From Pseudomonadota bacterium (GTDB taxonomy: Bacteria; Pseudomonadota; Gammaproteobacteria; Steroidobacterales; Steroidobacteraceae), in NCBI GenBank assembly GCA_021777555.1, contig JAJYDK010000009.1, positions 46,352 through 110,351 on the forward strand: 64,000 nt of DNA, read 5' to 3'. The notes below the pieces were generated by a model. The model saw nothing but the letters and a program-made list of their open reading frames with translations, did not search any database and was not told the DNA's origin. How positions within the stretch are numbered: position 1 is the stretch's first letter; each line of letters opens with the position of its first letter. The position numbers and the translations under genes were made by a program. Of this stretch, positions 9,755 to 17,728 are shown piece after piece.

Positions 9755-11449
9755 TCAGGTCTTGGGCAGCGTCACGCCCCGCTGCCCTTGGTACTTGCCG
9801 CCCCGGTCCCTGTAGGAGGTCGCGCACACCTCGTCCGACTCGAAGAACAGCATCTGCGCCACGCCCTCGTTGGCGTAGATCTTCGCCGGGAGCGGCGTGG
9901 TGTTGGAGAACTCCAGCGTGACGTGCCCCTCCCATTCCGGCTCCAAGGGCGTCACGTTCACGATGATGCCGCAATTGCGGACGAAGACACCTGCCTCGAG
10001 TGCGAAATTGCCAGCCTCCGGAACCGTCAAACAATAGACGTCGTGCTCGCCGGGCAACTCTCTGATCGCAGCGACCTTGTGATTTCGGTAGGCAGGAGTG
10101 CCTCGAAAGCCCGCAAGCACTTGTGGGAATCGGCGGAAAACCGAACGGTCGCAGTGCAGCAGCGCCGCCGCGCCACGGATGGAGCCCGTTTCGTCGAGCG
10201 CAGAACGCGCGCGGTCCGCAGTGATTTCATCCCGCAATTTGATCCGCCGCGCGATCTCGGCCTGCCTTTGTCGCCGCGTCCCATCGTCAGCGGCCCATGC
10301 GCGCATCATTCGCTGTGCGTGCCTTTCCCGCTCGGCCGGATCCGCGAATCTCCTGAACATCGCGCCGCGATGAGCCTCTCGTGTGACATCACTCTGATTT
10401 CGCCGAGCCTCCATGAGGCGTGCGCGGACAGCGGCGTACCGCTCACTGCCCCAGAAGGCATAGGCGCGCGCGCTCTGCACTGCCGCAAAGTGCGCTCGCC
10501 ACTCGGGGTTCAGCGCACGGCGCGCGAGCGCATCGCGGATGGCGGCGCCGTGCTCCTCTGGACTGAACGCTTCTCCGTAGTTCGCCTCGTTATGCAGCCT
10601 AATGTGATCGGACGCCGCCATCCTGATCAGGTTCGTCGGCCGATTGTTGCGGCGATTAAAAACCATGTGATGCCGATGGGTACCGGAAGTGTCCGAATAA
10701 ATGGCGTGTCTCAGATTCCATTCATCGGCAAGGCGATGCGTCGCATGCATGTACCCGTCGATCGGCTGATACACCGTCTCGTAGCCCCTGACGAGGTCGC
10801 GGTAGAGGGGCATCAGCGCGTCGCCCGGACGGAGTGTCTGAGCTTCGGCCATCCGGCCATCGCGGCGCATGAACTGGTGATCCGCCGTGGCATGGATGCG
10901 CCGCCCATCGTCCAGCTCGATCTCGAGCAGCGAGTCACGCCCGATATATCGGGGCACATCGAGCAGGGACACGATCAACCGACCATTCGGCCCGATGCTG
11001 TAGCCCCAAAAGAGTTCGCCGGAATCGTGGCGGCGCGCCATTTCCTCTAGCGTCGGCGCGGTGCCGTCCACCAACGCCACACGCGTGTCTCCGCGGAAAC
11101 ACCTCGCATAGGTCGACTTGCCGAGACAGACAGTGAGCACGCTGCGTGGAATCCGGAAGTACTCCACGGTGCGCGCCAGCGCAAAGGAATTCGGTGGAAT
11201 CACGCATACATCTGACTTGAGATCCACGAAACTCTTCTCGTCGAAAGCCTTCGGATCGACGATGGTGGAGTTGATGTTGGTGAAGATCTTGAATTCATCC
11301 GCACAGCGGACGTCGTAACCGTAGCTCGACGTACCGTAGGAGACGATCTTGTGGCCATCGACGTAGCGAACCTGCTCGGCCGCGAACGGCTCGATCATAC
11401 CGTGATCGCGCGCCATACGACGGATCCAGTGGTCTGATTTGATGCTCAT
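9755..11449 (-). CDS. dcd: dCTP deaminase precursor containing an intein
   Basis: Deaminates dCTP to dUTP for thymidylate synthesis. The frame encodes 564 residues, but the two outer parts together give 188 residues, the normal length of the beta/gamma-proteobacterial Dcd. N-extein: residues 1-116, starting [12 protein letters not shown] (ATG 11449) and ending GKSTYAR. C-extein: residues 493-564, starting [19 protein letters not shown] with the catalytic Glu in TLEFSN and ending GVTLPKT. The 376 residues between them are an intein. The extein joins at STYAR/CG, a conserved active-site motif, so unspliced protein should be inactive. Start 11449 is preferred over a 27-codon upstream extension because MSIKSD is the standard beginning. 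Confidence 0.95.
   Translation of the reverse strand: MSIKSDHWIRRMARDHGMIEPFAAEQVRYVDGHKIVSYGTSSYGYDVRCADEFKIFTNINSTIVDPKAFDEKSFVDLKSDVCVIPPNSFALARTVEYFRIPRSVLTVCLGKSTYARCFRGDTRVALVDGTAPTLEEMARRHDSGELFWGYSIGPNGRLIVSLLDVPRYIGRDSLLEIELDDGRRIHATADHQFMRRDGRMAEAQTLRPGDALMPLYRDLVRGYETVYQPIDGYMHATHRLADEWNLRHAIYSDTSGTHRHHMVFNRRNNRPTNLIRMAASDHIRLHNEANYGEAFSPEEHGAAIRDALARRALNPEWRAHFAAVQSARAYAFWGSERYAAVRARLMEARRNQSDVTREAHRGAMFRRFADPAERERHAQRMMRAWAADDGTRRQRQAEIARRIKLRDEITADRARSALDETGSIRGAAALLHCDRSVFRRFPQVLAGFRGTPAYRNHKVAAIRELPGEHDVYCLTVPEAGNFALEAGVFVRNCGIIVNVTPLEPEWEGHVTLEFSNTTPLPAKIYANEGVAQMLFFESDEVCATSYRDRGGKYQGQRGVTLPKT
9974..11101 (-). mobile_element. Intein with HNH endonuclease inside dcd
   Basis: In-frame protein-splicing element, precursor residues 117-492 (376 aa). 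Start: Cys117 (TGT) in [14 protein letters not shown], the intein block A pattern. Block B: HATADHQF (T188, H191). C-terminal blocks: [20 protein letters not shown] then Arg491-Asn492, followed by extein Cys493. The terminal Asn and both Cys nucleophiles are present; the usual penultimate His is Arg. Central HNH endonuclease region at about 256-286: HRHHMVF...NNRPTNL...DHIRLH. Residues 292-400 are Arg/Ala-rich helices, and 408-445 ([20 protein letters not shown]) look like a helix-turn-helix. By hand count 63 of 120 bases at 10621-10740 are G/C, lower than the flanking gene, consistent with separate origin. Confidence 0.93.
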
Positions 11450-11589
11450 CGGACAATGATACTCTCGGCAAGAAAAACATCGAGGTCCACCCCTCCCTAC
11501 GTGCGAATCGCACGCGAAAATCAGGGGCACCCAAACACATCATGCCGGACTTCGCGGCCACCGCGAGGCGCGCGACGGAGCTTCGTACG

Positions 11590-12699
11590 TCACTTCTTCT
11601 CTACGACGATCTTGGGGAAAACACCGCTGTGATCGAGCGGCCGCAGTGCGAGCGCTCCGGCCGTGCGCCGCGCCATATCGAGATAGGCTCGCGCGCGCGG
11701 CGAGTCGGGAGCGGCGATCACCGTCGGCTGTCCGCCGTCGGCCTCCTCCCGGATGCGCACATCGAGCGGCAGCTCACCGAGGAGCCTCACGCCGTACTGC
11801 GCGGCCATGCGGGCGCCGCCGCCCTCGCCGAAGATATGCTCGGCGTGCCCGCACTTCGAGCACACGTGCACGCTCATGTTCTCCACGATGCCGAGCACCG
11901 GCACCGAGACCTTCTCGAACATCTTCAGTCCCTTGCTCGCGTCCGAGAGCGCAATGTCCTGGGGTGTCGTCACGATCACCGCGCCCGCCACGGGCACCTT
12001 CTGCGCGAGGGTGAGCTGAATGTCGCCCGTGCCCGGGGGCATGTCGACCACGAGATAATCGAGCTCGCCCCACTGGGTCTGGGACAGAAGTTGGCTCAAC
12101 GCCTGAGTGACCATCGGGCCGCGCCACACCATGGGCTGGTCGGCGTCCACGAGAAAACCGATGGACATGGCCGCCACGCCGTGTTTCTTCAGCGGCTCGA
12201 TGTGCTTGCCGTCGGGCGAGACGGGCCGCTCGCCCGCGAGACCGAGCATCAGCGGCTGGCTGGGTCCGTAGATGTCCGCGTCCAGCACCCCGACCCGCGC
12301 CCCCTGGCGGGCCCAGGCGAGGGCCAGATTGGCCGCCACCGTGGACTTGCCCACCCCGCCCTTGCCGGAGGCGACGGCGACGATGTTCTTGATCTTCCCG
12401 AGCGGCTGCAGGGGCCTCTGCACCGCATGCGCCCGGATCTGCGATTCCACCGTGACGCGCACCGACTCGGCATGCCCGGCCGAGCGCAAGTGCTTCTCGA
12501 TCTGCTCAGCCAGCTCCTCCTGGTAACCCCCGACCGGGAAGCCGAGGACGATTCGGGCGGCATAGCCCCCCTCCACCGCCGTCAGCCCGCGCAGCGCGCC
12601 GGCCTCACGCAGCGTCTGGTGCAGATACGGGTCGGCGTAGGACTCGATCGTCGAGCGCAGACCGTCCAGAATGGGATCGTCGGCAGAATCTTCGGCCAT
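11590..12699 (-). CDS. apbC: Mrp/ApbC family iron-sulfur carrier ATPase
   Basis: P-loop ATPase that holds and transfers Fe-S clusters. 369 residues from ATG 12699 (an in-frame upstream Met at 12738 is less likely). N-terminal MIP18-like domain (about 1-90), then the deviant Walker A GKGGVGKST, LDADIYGPSQP, VDMPPGTGDIQLTLAQ, and the paired cysteines CSKCGH that bind the bridging cluster. In E. coli the orthologue lies beside metG; here metG is 5 kb away with the kinase and two PilT-like genes between. Upstream intergenic region is shared with the divergent kinase gene. Confidence 0.94.
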   Translation of the reverse strand: MAEDSADDPILDGLRSTIESYADPYLHQTLREAGALRGLTAVEGGYAARIVLGFPVGGYQEELAEQIEKHLRSAGHAESVRVTVESQIRAHAVQRPLQPLGKIKNIVAVASGKGGVGKSTVAANLALAWARQGARVGVLDADIYGPSQPLMLGLAGERPVSPDGKHIEPLKKHGVAAMSIGFLVDADQPMVWRGPMVTQALSQLLSQTQWGELDYLVVDMPPGTGDIQLTLAQKVPVAGAVIVTTPQDIALSDASKGLKMFEKVSVPVLGIVENMSVHVCSKCGHAEHIFGEGGGARMAAQYGVRLLGELPLDVRIREEADGGQPTVIAAPDSPRARAYLDMARRTAGALALRPLDHSGVFPKIVVEKK

Positions 12700-12946
12700 G
12701 GGACCTTGCAGCGCGGCGGCAGTGGCGAGGGGGAGCATATTCTAGTGGCTCGATCGGCAATACGCATGGGCGAGCTGCGGCAGAGTGCCGCCGCCCCGGC
12801 TATGGCATACTTCCCGCACGTCCCCGCAGAGCCCTCAGAAACTCGAGCCCGGTGACCCGGGAGCAGCCCAGGTCGTTCCGCGGCATCAGGGAGCAACGAA
12901 GCGGGGCTCACGGGGGAAGCAGCGGAGTGCCTCGGCAGATCGGCTG

Positions 12947-15322
12947 ATGAGTTTTTTCACCAATGTGCGCGCCGACCGGTTGATCACCGGCATCCGGTCA
13001 TCGGCGGACCCGGCGAGCGCGGACACCCAAAAATCCATCGCGCGCCTGAAGGACTTGGGTCCGGGCGCCATCGGCCCGATCCTGGCGGCCCTCCCCGAAG
13101 CGGACAAGAACGCCACGCTCGCCCTGGTGGAGGTGCTGGCGCACCTGGTGGGCCCGAAGACCTTCCCCCAATACGTGCAGGGACTGGTCGAAGGCAGTCC
13201 GCGGGTGGTCGCCGGCATCGGCTGGGCCCTCACCAGCAGCCGCAATTTCCCGCCGCAGCTGCTCCTGGATGCGCTGGCCACCCCCGGGGTCGCCAAATCC
13301 AAGGTGCTCGAGGTCATCGCAGCCCACAAGTCGCGCTTCACGGTGCGCGAGCTGCTGAATGCCGCCTACACGCAGGAGCCGAACGAGAAGGCCGCGCTGT
13401 TTCGCATCATCGGGGAGCTGGCCGGCCCGAGCGTCCTGCCCGAGCTCATCCAGCGCCTGCACGGCAAGGACCCCATCGCGCGCGTTCACATCATCAACGT
13501 TCTCGCTCGCTTCAGCACGCCGGAGGTGCACCTCGCCCTGCAGAGCCTGCTGACGGACCCCAACAAGCTGATCCGCGGGGCCACCCTCTCGGCGTTGCAG
13601 CGCATGGACGGGGCGATCGACGTCGAGAAGGTCTGCCAGCTGCTGAAAGACCCCGAGATCGAGGTCCAGAACAAGGCGGTCGACGTCGTCATCAAGGCGA
13701 ACGACCCGGAGACCATCCGCTACCTGATCGAGGTACTCAAGGACGAGAGCGAGGGCGCCCGGCGGGCGGCGGTCGAGGTGCTGAACGAAGTCGGCGACGC
13801 CAAGTCGGTGAAGCACCTGCTCGGTGCGCTCAAGGACAGCGACTGGTGGGTGCGCTCGCGGGCGGCCGACGCCCTCGGCAAGATCGGCGGTCCACGGGTC
13901 ATCGACGCGGTGCTGCAGCTCGTCAAGGACAAGGAGGAGGACATCCGCCGCGCCGCCATCGAGATCCTGAATCAGACCAAGGACGAGCGCGCCGTCGAGT
14001 CGCTCATCCAGGCCACCCGCGATCCGGACTGGTGGGTGAGCGAGCGCGCGGTCGATGCGCTCGCGGAAATCGGCAGCAAGCGGGCCGTGCCCCGGCTGCT
14101 CGAGATGCTCAAGGAGAGCAAGCCCAAGGCCATGCCGATCGTGGTGCGCGCCCTCGGCAAGCTCGGCGATGCGCAACTTGCCACCACGCTCATGCCGCTG
14201 CTCGGCAGGCCCGAGCGGGAGCTGCGGATCGAGGTCATGCAGGCGCTCGCCCATGTGGCCGATGCGCCGAGCGCCGAGTCCGTGCGCACGCAGCTCAAGG
14301 CGCAGGCGAGCACCGCCGATCAGACGATCGCGCGCGCCGCCGAGGCGGCCCTCGCCGATCTCGAGCGGCGCCTGGCGGGTGGCCCCGCGACCTCGGAAAT
14401 CATCCTGCCGCAATCCCCGCTGCCGCCCGCGGTGGGGCCCGAGGCGGCGCGGGCGGGCGCGAAGGAAACGGCCGCGCTCGACATCCAGACCCTCAAGCCC
14501 GGGGACATCCTCGAAGGCCGCTACAAGTACCTCGACCGCATCGGCAAGGGCGCCTTCGGCACCGTGCTGCTGATGGAGGACACGGTGGTCGATGAGCGGC
14601 TGATCCTGAAGTTCCTCAATCCCAATGTGGCGACGGACGAAGAGGTGATGAAGCGCTTCGTCCACGAGCTGCGCTACTCGCGCAAGATCACCCACCACAA
14701 CGTCATCCGCATCTACGACTTCCTTTTCATCCAGGGCAATTACGCCATCTCCATGGAGTACTTTCCCTCGCACACCCTCGGGAGCGAGATCACCGGGGAG
14801 AAGCCCCTGCCGCTGAAGCGTGCGCTGCAGTTCGGCATCGACATCTGCACCGGCATGGTGGTTGCCCACCAGGCGGGCATCGTGCACCGCGACCTCAAGC
14901 CCGCGAATGTGCTGATCAACCAGGAGGGGCTGCTCAAGATCGTCGATTTCGGTGTGGCCGCCGCACAGCGCGAGAGCGAGACCCAGCTCACCCGCACCGG
15001 CTACGTGATCGGCTCGCCGAAGTACATGGCGCCCGAGCAGATCCTCGGCAAGCGGGTCGATGAGCGCGCCGACATCTACGCCCTCGGCGTCATCCTCTAC
15101 GAAATGCTCACCGGCACCCCGCCCTACTCGCGCGGCGACCACATGTCGGTCATGTATCAGCACGTGCAGGGCAAGGCCCGCCCGCCCCAGGAGATCAACC
15201 CGGCCCTGCCGCCCGGCCTCTCGGATATGATCATGCGCGCCATGGCGGTCGATAAGGCCAAGCGCTTCCAGAACATGGGCGAGGTGCGCATGGCGCTCGA
15301 GAGGTATCTGAGGAGCGCCTGA
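12947..15322 (+). CDS. HEAT-repeat protein fused to a serine/threonine kinase
   Basis: 791 residues from ATG 12947. Residues about 15-480 form tandem HEAT/PBS-like helical repeats, for example DWWVRSRAADALGKIGG and DWWVSERAVDALAEIGS. A Pro/Ala linker follows, then a Hanks-type kinase from about 515: glycine loop IGKGAFGTV, VAIK-type Lys in LILKFL (near 554), catalytic HRDLKPANVL (near 645), DFG (near 666), APE in MAPEQ, and DIYALGVILYEMLTG. All catalytic elements are present, so it should be active. No membrane segment is visible; expected in the cytosol. It precedes two PilT-type ATPases on the same strand (122-base gap), suggesting a link to surface motility or its control, but substrates are unknown. 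Confidence 0.92.
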   Translation: MSFFTNVRADRLITGIRSSADPASADTQKSIARLKDLGPGAIGPILAALPEADKNATLALVEVLAHLVGPKTFPQYVQGLVEGSPRVVAGIGWALTSSRNFPPQLLLDALATPGVAKSKVLEVIAAHKSRFTVRELLNAAYTQEPNEKAALFRIIGELAGPSVLPELIQRLHGKDPIARVHIINVLARFSTPEVHLALQSLLTDPNKLIRGATLSALQRMDGAIDVEKVCQLLKDPEIEVQNKAVDVVIKANDPETIRYLIEVLKDESEGARRAAVEVLNEVGDAKSVKHLLGALKDSDWWVRSRAADALGKIGGPRVIDAVLQLVKDKEEDIRRAAIEILNQTKDERAVESLIQATRDPDWWVSERAVDALAEIGSKRAVPRLLEMLKESKPKAMPIVVRALGKLGDAQLATTLMPLLGRPERELRIEVMQALAHVADAPSAESVRTQLKAQASTADQTIARAAEAALADLERRLAGGPATSEIILPQSPLPPAVGPEAARAGAKETAALDIQTLKPGDILEGRYKYLDRIGKGAFGTVLLMEDTVVDERLILKFLNPNVATDEEVMKRFVHELRYSRKITHHNVIRIYDFLFIQGNYAISMEYFPSHTLGSEITGEKPLPLKRALQFGIDICTGMVVAHQAGIVHRDLKPANVLINQEGLLKIVDFGVAAAQRESETQLTRTGYVIGSPKYMAPEQILGKRVDERADIYALGVILYEMLTGTPPYSRGDHMSVMYQHVQGKARPPQEINPALPPGLSDMIMRAMAVDKAKRFQNMGEVRMALERYLRSA

Positions 15323-15445
15323 GGCCGCCCGCCGCCGCCAGAGGACCCGCGAGCGTGTGCCAGCTCAAATTTTCAAGCGCAAGCGGTTGATTTCTCCGGG
15401 ATCCTGGCGCGAAAGTACGGCCTCGACCCGGCAGGAGAGCTCGTT

Positions 15446-16549
15446 TTGGCCCGTATCGATGCCTTCTTGAAGCTCGGCGTGCAGCAGGGCTGCTCGGACG
15501 TGCACCTCGCCGTCGGCGTGCCCCCGATGCTGCGCATGCACGGGGATCTGCTGCCCATCAAGTTCCGCGACCTGCGCGCCTCGGAGCTCGAAGGCTACGT
15601 GGTCGAGATCCTCACGCCCTCGCAATCCGAGCGCTTCTCCGCCGGCAGCGATCTGGACTTTTCCTACGTATCCGCCGACGGCGGACGCTTCCGCGTCAAT
15701 GTCTTCCGCAAGGAAACCGGCATCGGCGCCACCTTCCGCACCATTCCCTCGCAAGTGCCCTCGCTCTCCCAGATGGGCCTGCCACCGGCGCTCGAGAAGC
15801 TCTGCGACCACCACCAGGGGATGATCCTGGTCACGGGCGCGACCGGCACGGGCAAATCGACCACGCTCGCGGCGATGATCGATCACCTGAATCAGACCCG
15901 CAAACTCAACATCATCACCCTGGAGGATCCGATCGAGGTGGTGCACCGCAGCAAGATGAGCCAGGTCATCCAGCGGGAGCTCGGCACCCATATCCCGAGC
16001 TTCGCCGAAGGCGTGCGGGCCGCCATGCGCGAGGACCCGGATGTGATCCTGGTCGGCGAAATGCGTGATGCGGAGACGATCTCCATGGCCATGACCGCCG
16101 CCGAGACCGGCCACCTCGTCTTCGGCACGCTGCACACGACGAGCGCCGTCAAGACCATCGACCGCATCATCGACGCTCTGCCGATCGAGCAGCGCGAACA
16201 GACCAAGAGCTTCCTGTCGCAGAGTCTGCTCGCGGTGGTCACGCAGGTGCTGGTGAAGACGCCCGACGGCCACGGCCGCAGGGCGGTCTGCGAGATCATG
16301 GTGATGACTCGGGCGATCGCCAAGCTCATCCAGATGGACCAGACATTCCAGATCCCGAGCCTGGTGCAGACCAACCGCGACCTCGGAATGCAGCTGCTCG
16401 ACCAGGCGCTGCTTGCGGCGATCACCGCCCGGGAGATCGATCCCGAGCACGCTTACAGTTACGCCACCGACAAGCGTCCGTTCCAGAAGTACGTCACGGA
16501 CGTCGAACTGCTTCCCAAGACCGAGACGGCCCCCGCGCCGGGCGCGTAG
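15446..16549 (+). CDS. PilT/PilU-family ATPase (first of a pair)
   Basis: Hexameric secretion ATPase family that powers type IV pilus retraction at the inner membrane. 367 residues from TTG 15446, which has AGGAGA seven bases ahead; no better in-frame start was found. N-terminal PAS-like domain opens DAFLKLGVQQGCSDVHLAVG. Walker A GATGTGKSTT, Asp box LEDPIE, Walker B REDPDVILVGEMRD, His box GTLHTTSA. The C-terminal motif is AIAKLIQ and then DLGMQLLDQAL. It is less like canonical PilT at the C-terminus than the next gene. 21 bases separate the two. Confidence 0.9.
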   Translation: MARIDAFLKLGVQQGCSDVHLAVGVPPMLRMHGDLLPIKFRDLRASELEGYVVEILTPSQSERFSAGSDLDFSYVSADGGRFRVNVFRKETGIGATFRTIPSQVPSLSQMGLPPALEKLCDHHQGMILVTGATGTGKSTTLAAMIDHLNQTRKLNIITLEDPIEVVHRSKMSQVIQRELGTHIPSFAEGVRAAMREDPDVILVGEMRDAETISMAMTAAETGHLVFGTLHTTSAVKTIDRIIDALPIEQREQTKSFLSQSLLAVVTQVLVKTPDGHGRRAVCEIMVMTRAIAKLIQMDQTFQIPSLVQTNRDLGMQLLDQALLAAITAREIDPEHAYSYATDKRPFQKYVTDVELLPKTETAPAPGA

Positions 16550-16570
16550 GGATCATCCAGGGGCTCCCGC

Positions 16571-17632
16571 ATGGCGACCATCGATACCTTCCTGCTCGAG
16601 GTGCTGCAGCGACGCGGCTCGGACCTGCACTTCATCGCAGGCGAGCCGCCGCGCATCCGCCTGTTCGGCGAACTGATGCCGCTCAAGGACCAGCCGCTCG
16701 GCCAGGAATTCGTGAAGCAGACCCTCTATGAGATCCTGCCGAAGCTCGCCGCCGAGCGCTTCGAGTCGAAGGACGGAGCCGACTTCGCCTACACCATCCC
16801 GGAGGTTGGGCGCTTCCGGGTCAACGTGATGCGGCAGTTGAACGGCATGGGGGCGGTGCTGCGGGCCATACCCTCGAGGGCGCTCACCCTCGATCAGCTC
16901 GGCCTGCCCGAGGCGGTGCGCGCACTCTGCCGCGCCAGCAACGGGCTGGTGCTGGTCACCGGAAAGACCGGCTCGGGCAAGTCGACGACACTCGCCGCAA
17001 TGATCGATGACATCAACGCGCGCGAGAAGGGCCACATCCTCACCATCGAAGATCCGATCGAATTCGTGCACCAGCGCAGGAACTGCCTGATCAGCCAACG
17101 TGAGATCGGCGTGCACAGCTCGAGCTTTGCAGCGGCGCTGCACTCCGCCCTCCGCGAGGATCCCGATGTCATTCTCGTCGGCGAATTGCGCGATCTCGAG
17201 ACGATGAGCATCGCGGTGACCGCGGCCGAGACCGGCATCCTCGTCATGGGCACGCTGCACACCAACGGGGCCGCGCAGACCGTGGACCGCATGGTCAACG
17301 TATTCCCCTCGGACAAGCAGTCGCACGTGCGCGGGATGCTCTCGACCTCGCTTCGCGGGGTGGTCTCGCAACAGCTGCTGCGGCGCGCCGACGGCGAGGG
17401 CCGGGTCGCCGCCCTGGAGATCCTCATCAATACGCCCGCGGCGGCGAGCCTCATCCGCCAGGGCAAGCTCGACCAGCTCGAGAACGTCATGCAGTCGGGG
17501 GCCCAGTTCGGCATGCGCACCATGGACAGCGCCATCCAACAGCTGCTCGAGCAGCGGCTCGTCACGGGCGAGGAGTCCTACCAGAAGGCCATCAACAAGG
17601 GGAAATTCGAGGCCCTGAGGGGCGAGGCGTAG
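16571..17632 (+). CDS. PilT/PilU-family ATPase (second of a pair)
   Basis: 353 residues with the same architecture: DTFLLEVLQRRGSDLHFIAG, Walker A GKTGSGKSTT, Asp box IEDPIEFVH, Walker B REDPDVILVGELRD, His box GTLHTNGA. The C-terminal AASLIRQGKLDQLENVMQSG and FGMRTMDSAI match the retraction-ATPase C-terminus well, so this is the better PilT or PilU candidate. The two paralogues differ too much to be a recent duplication. No pilin, PilB, PilC or secretin gene lies in the window. It ends 96 bases before metG. Confidence 0.9.
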   Translation: MATIDTFLLEVLQRRGSDLHFIAGEPPRIRLFGELMPLKDQPLGQEFVKQTLYEILPKLAAERFESKDGADFAYTIPEVGRFRVNVMRQLNGMGAVLRAIPSRALTLDQLGLPEAVRALCRASNGLVLVTGKTGSGKSTTLAAMIDDINAREKGHILTIEDPIEFVHQRRNCLISQREIGVHSSSFAAALHSALREDPDVILVGELRDLETMSIAVTAAETGILVMGTLHTNGAAQTVDRMVNVFPSDKQSHVRGMLSTSLRGVVSQQLLRRADGEGRVAALEILINTPAAASLIRQGKLDQLENVMQSGAQFGMRTMDSAIQQLLEQRLVTGEESYQKAINKGKFEALRGEA

Positions 17633-17728
17633 CGGAGCTCCACGGCCGGATCGCTCCCTGCCCCGCAGCGTCCGCGAAAATCCGCTCATCGGTCGCGCTC
17701 GCACTCGATGCTCCGGTAAACTTGCCGG

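Noticed and set aside
12820..12946. GC-rich possible small RNA (signal-recognition-particle-like look) before the kinase gene
   Set aside because: The conserved core expected for 4.5S RNA (GGUCAGGUCCGGAAGGAAGCAGCC-type loop) is absent; probably just the divergent promoter region.
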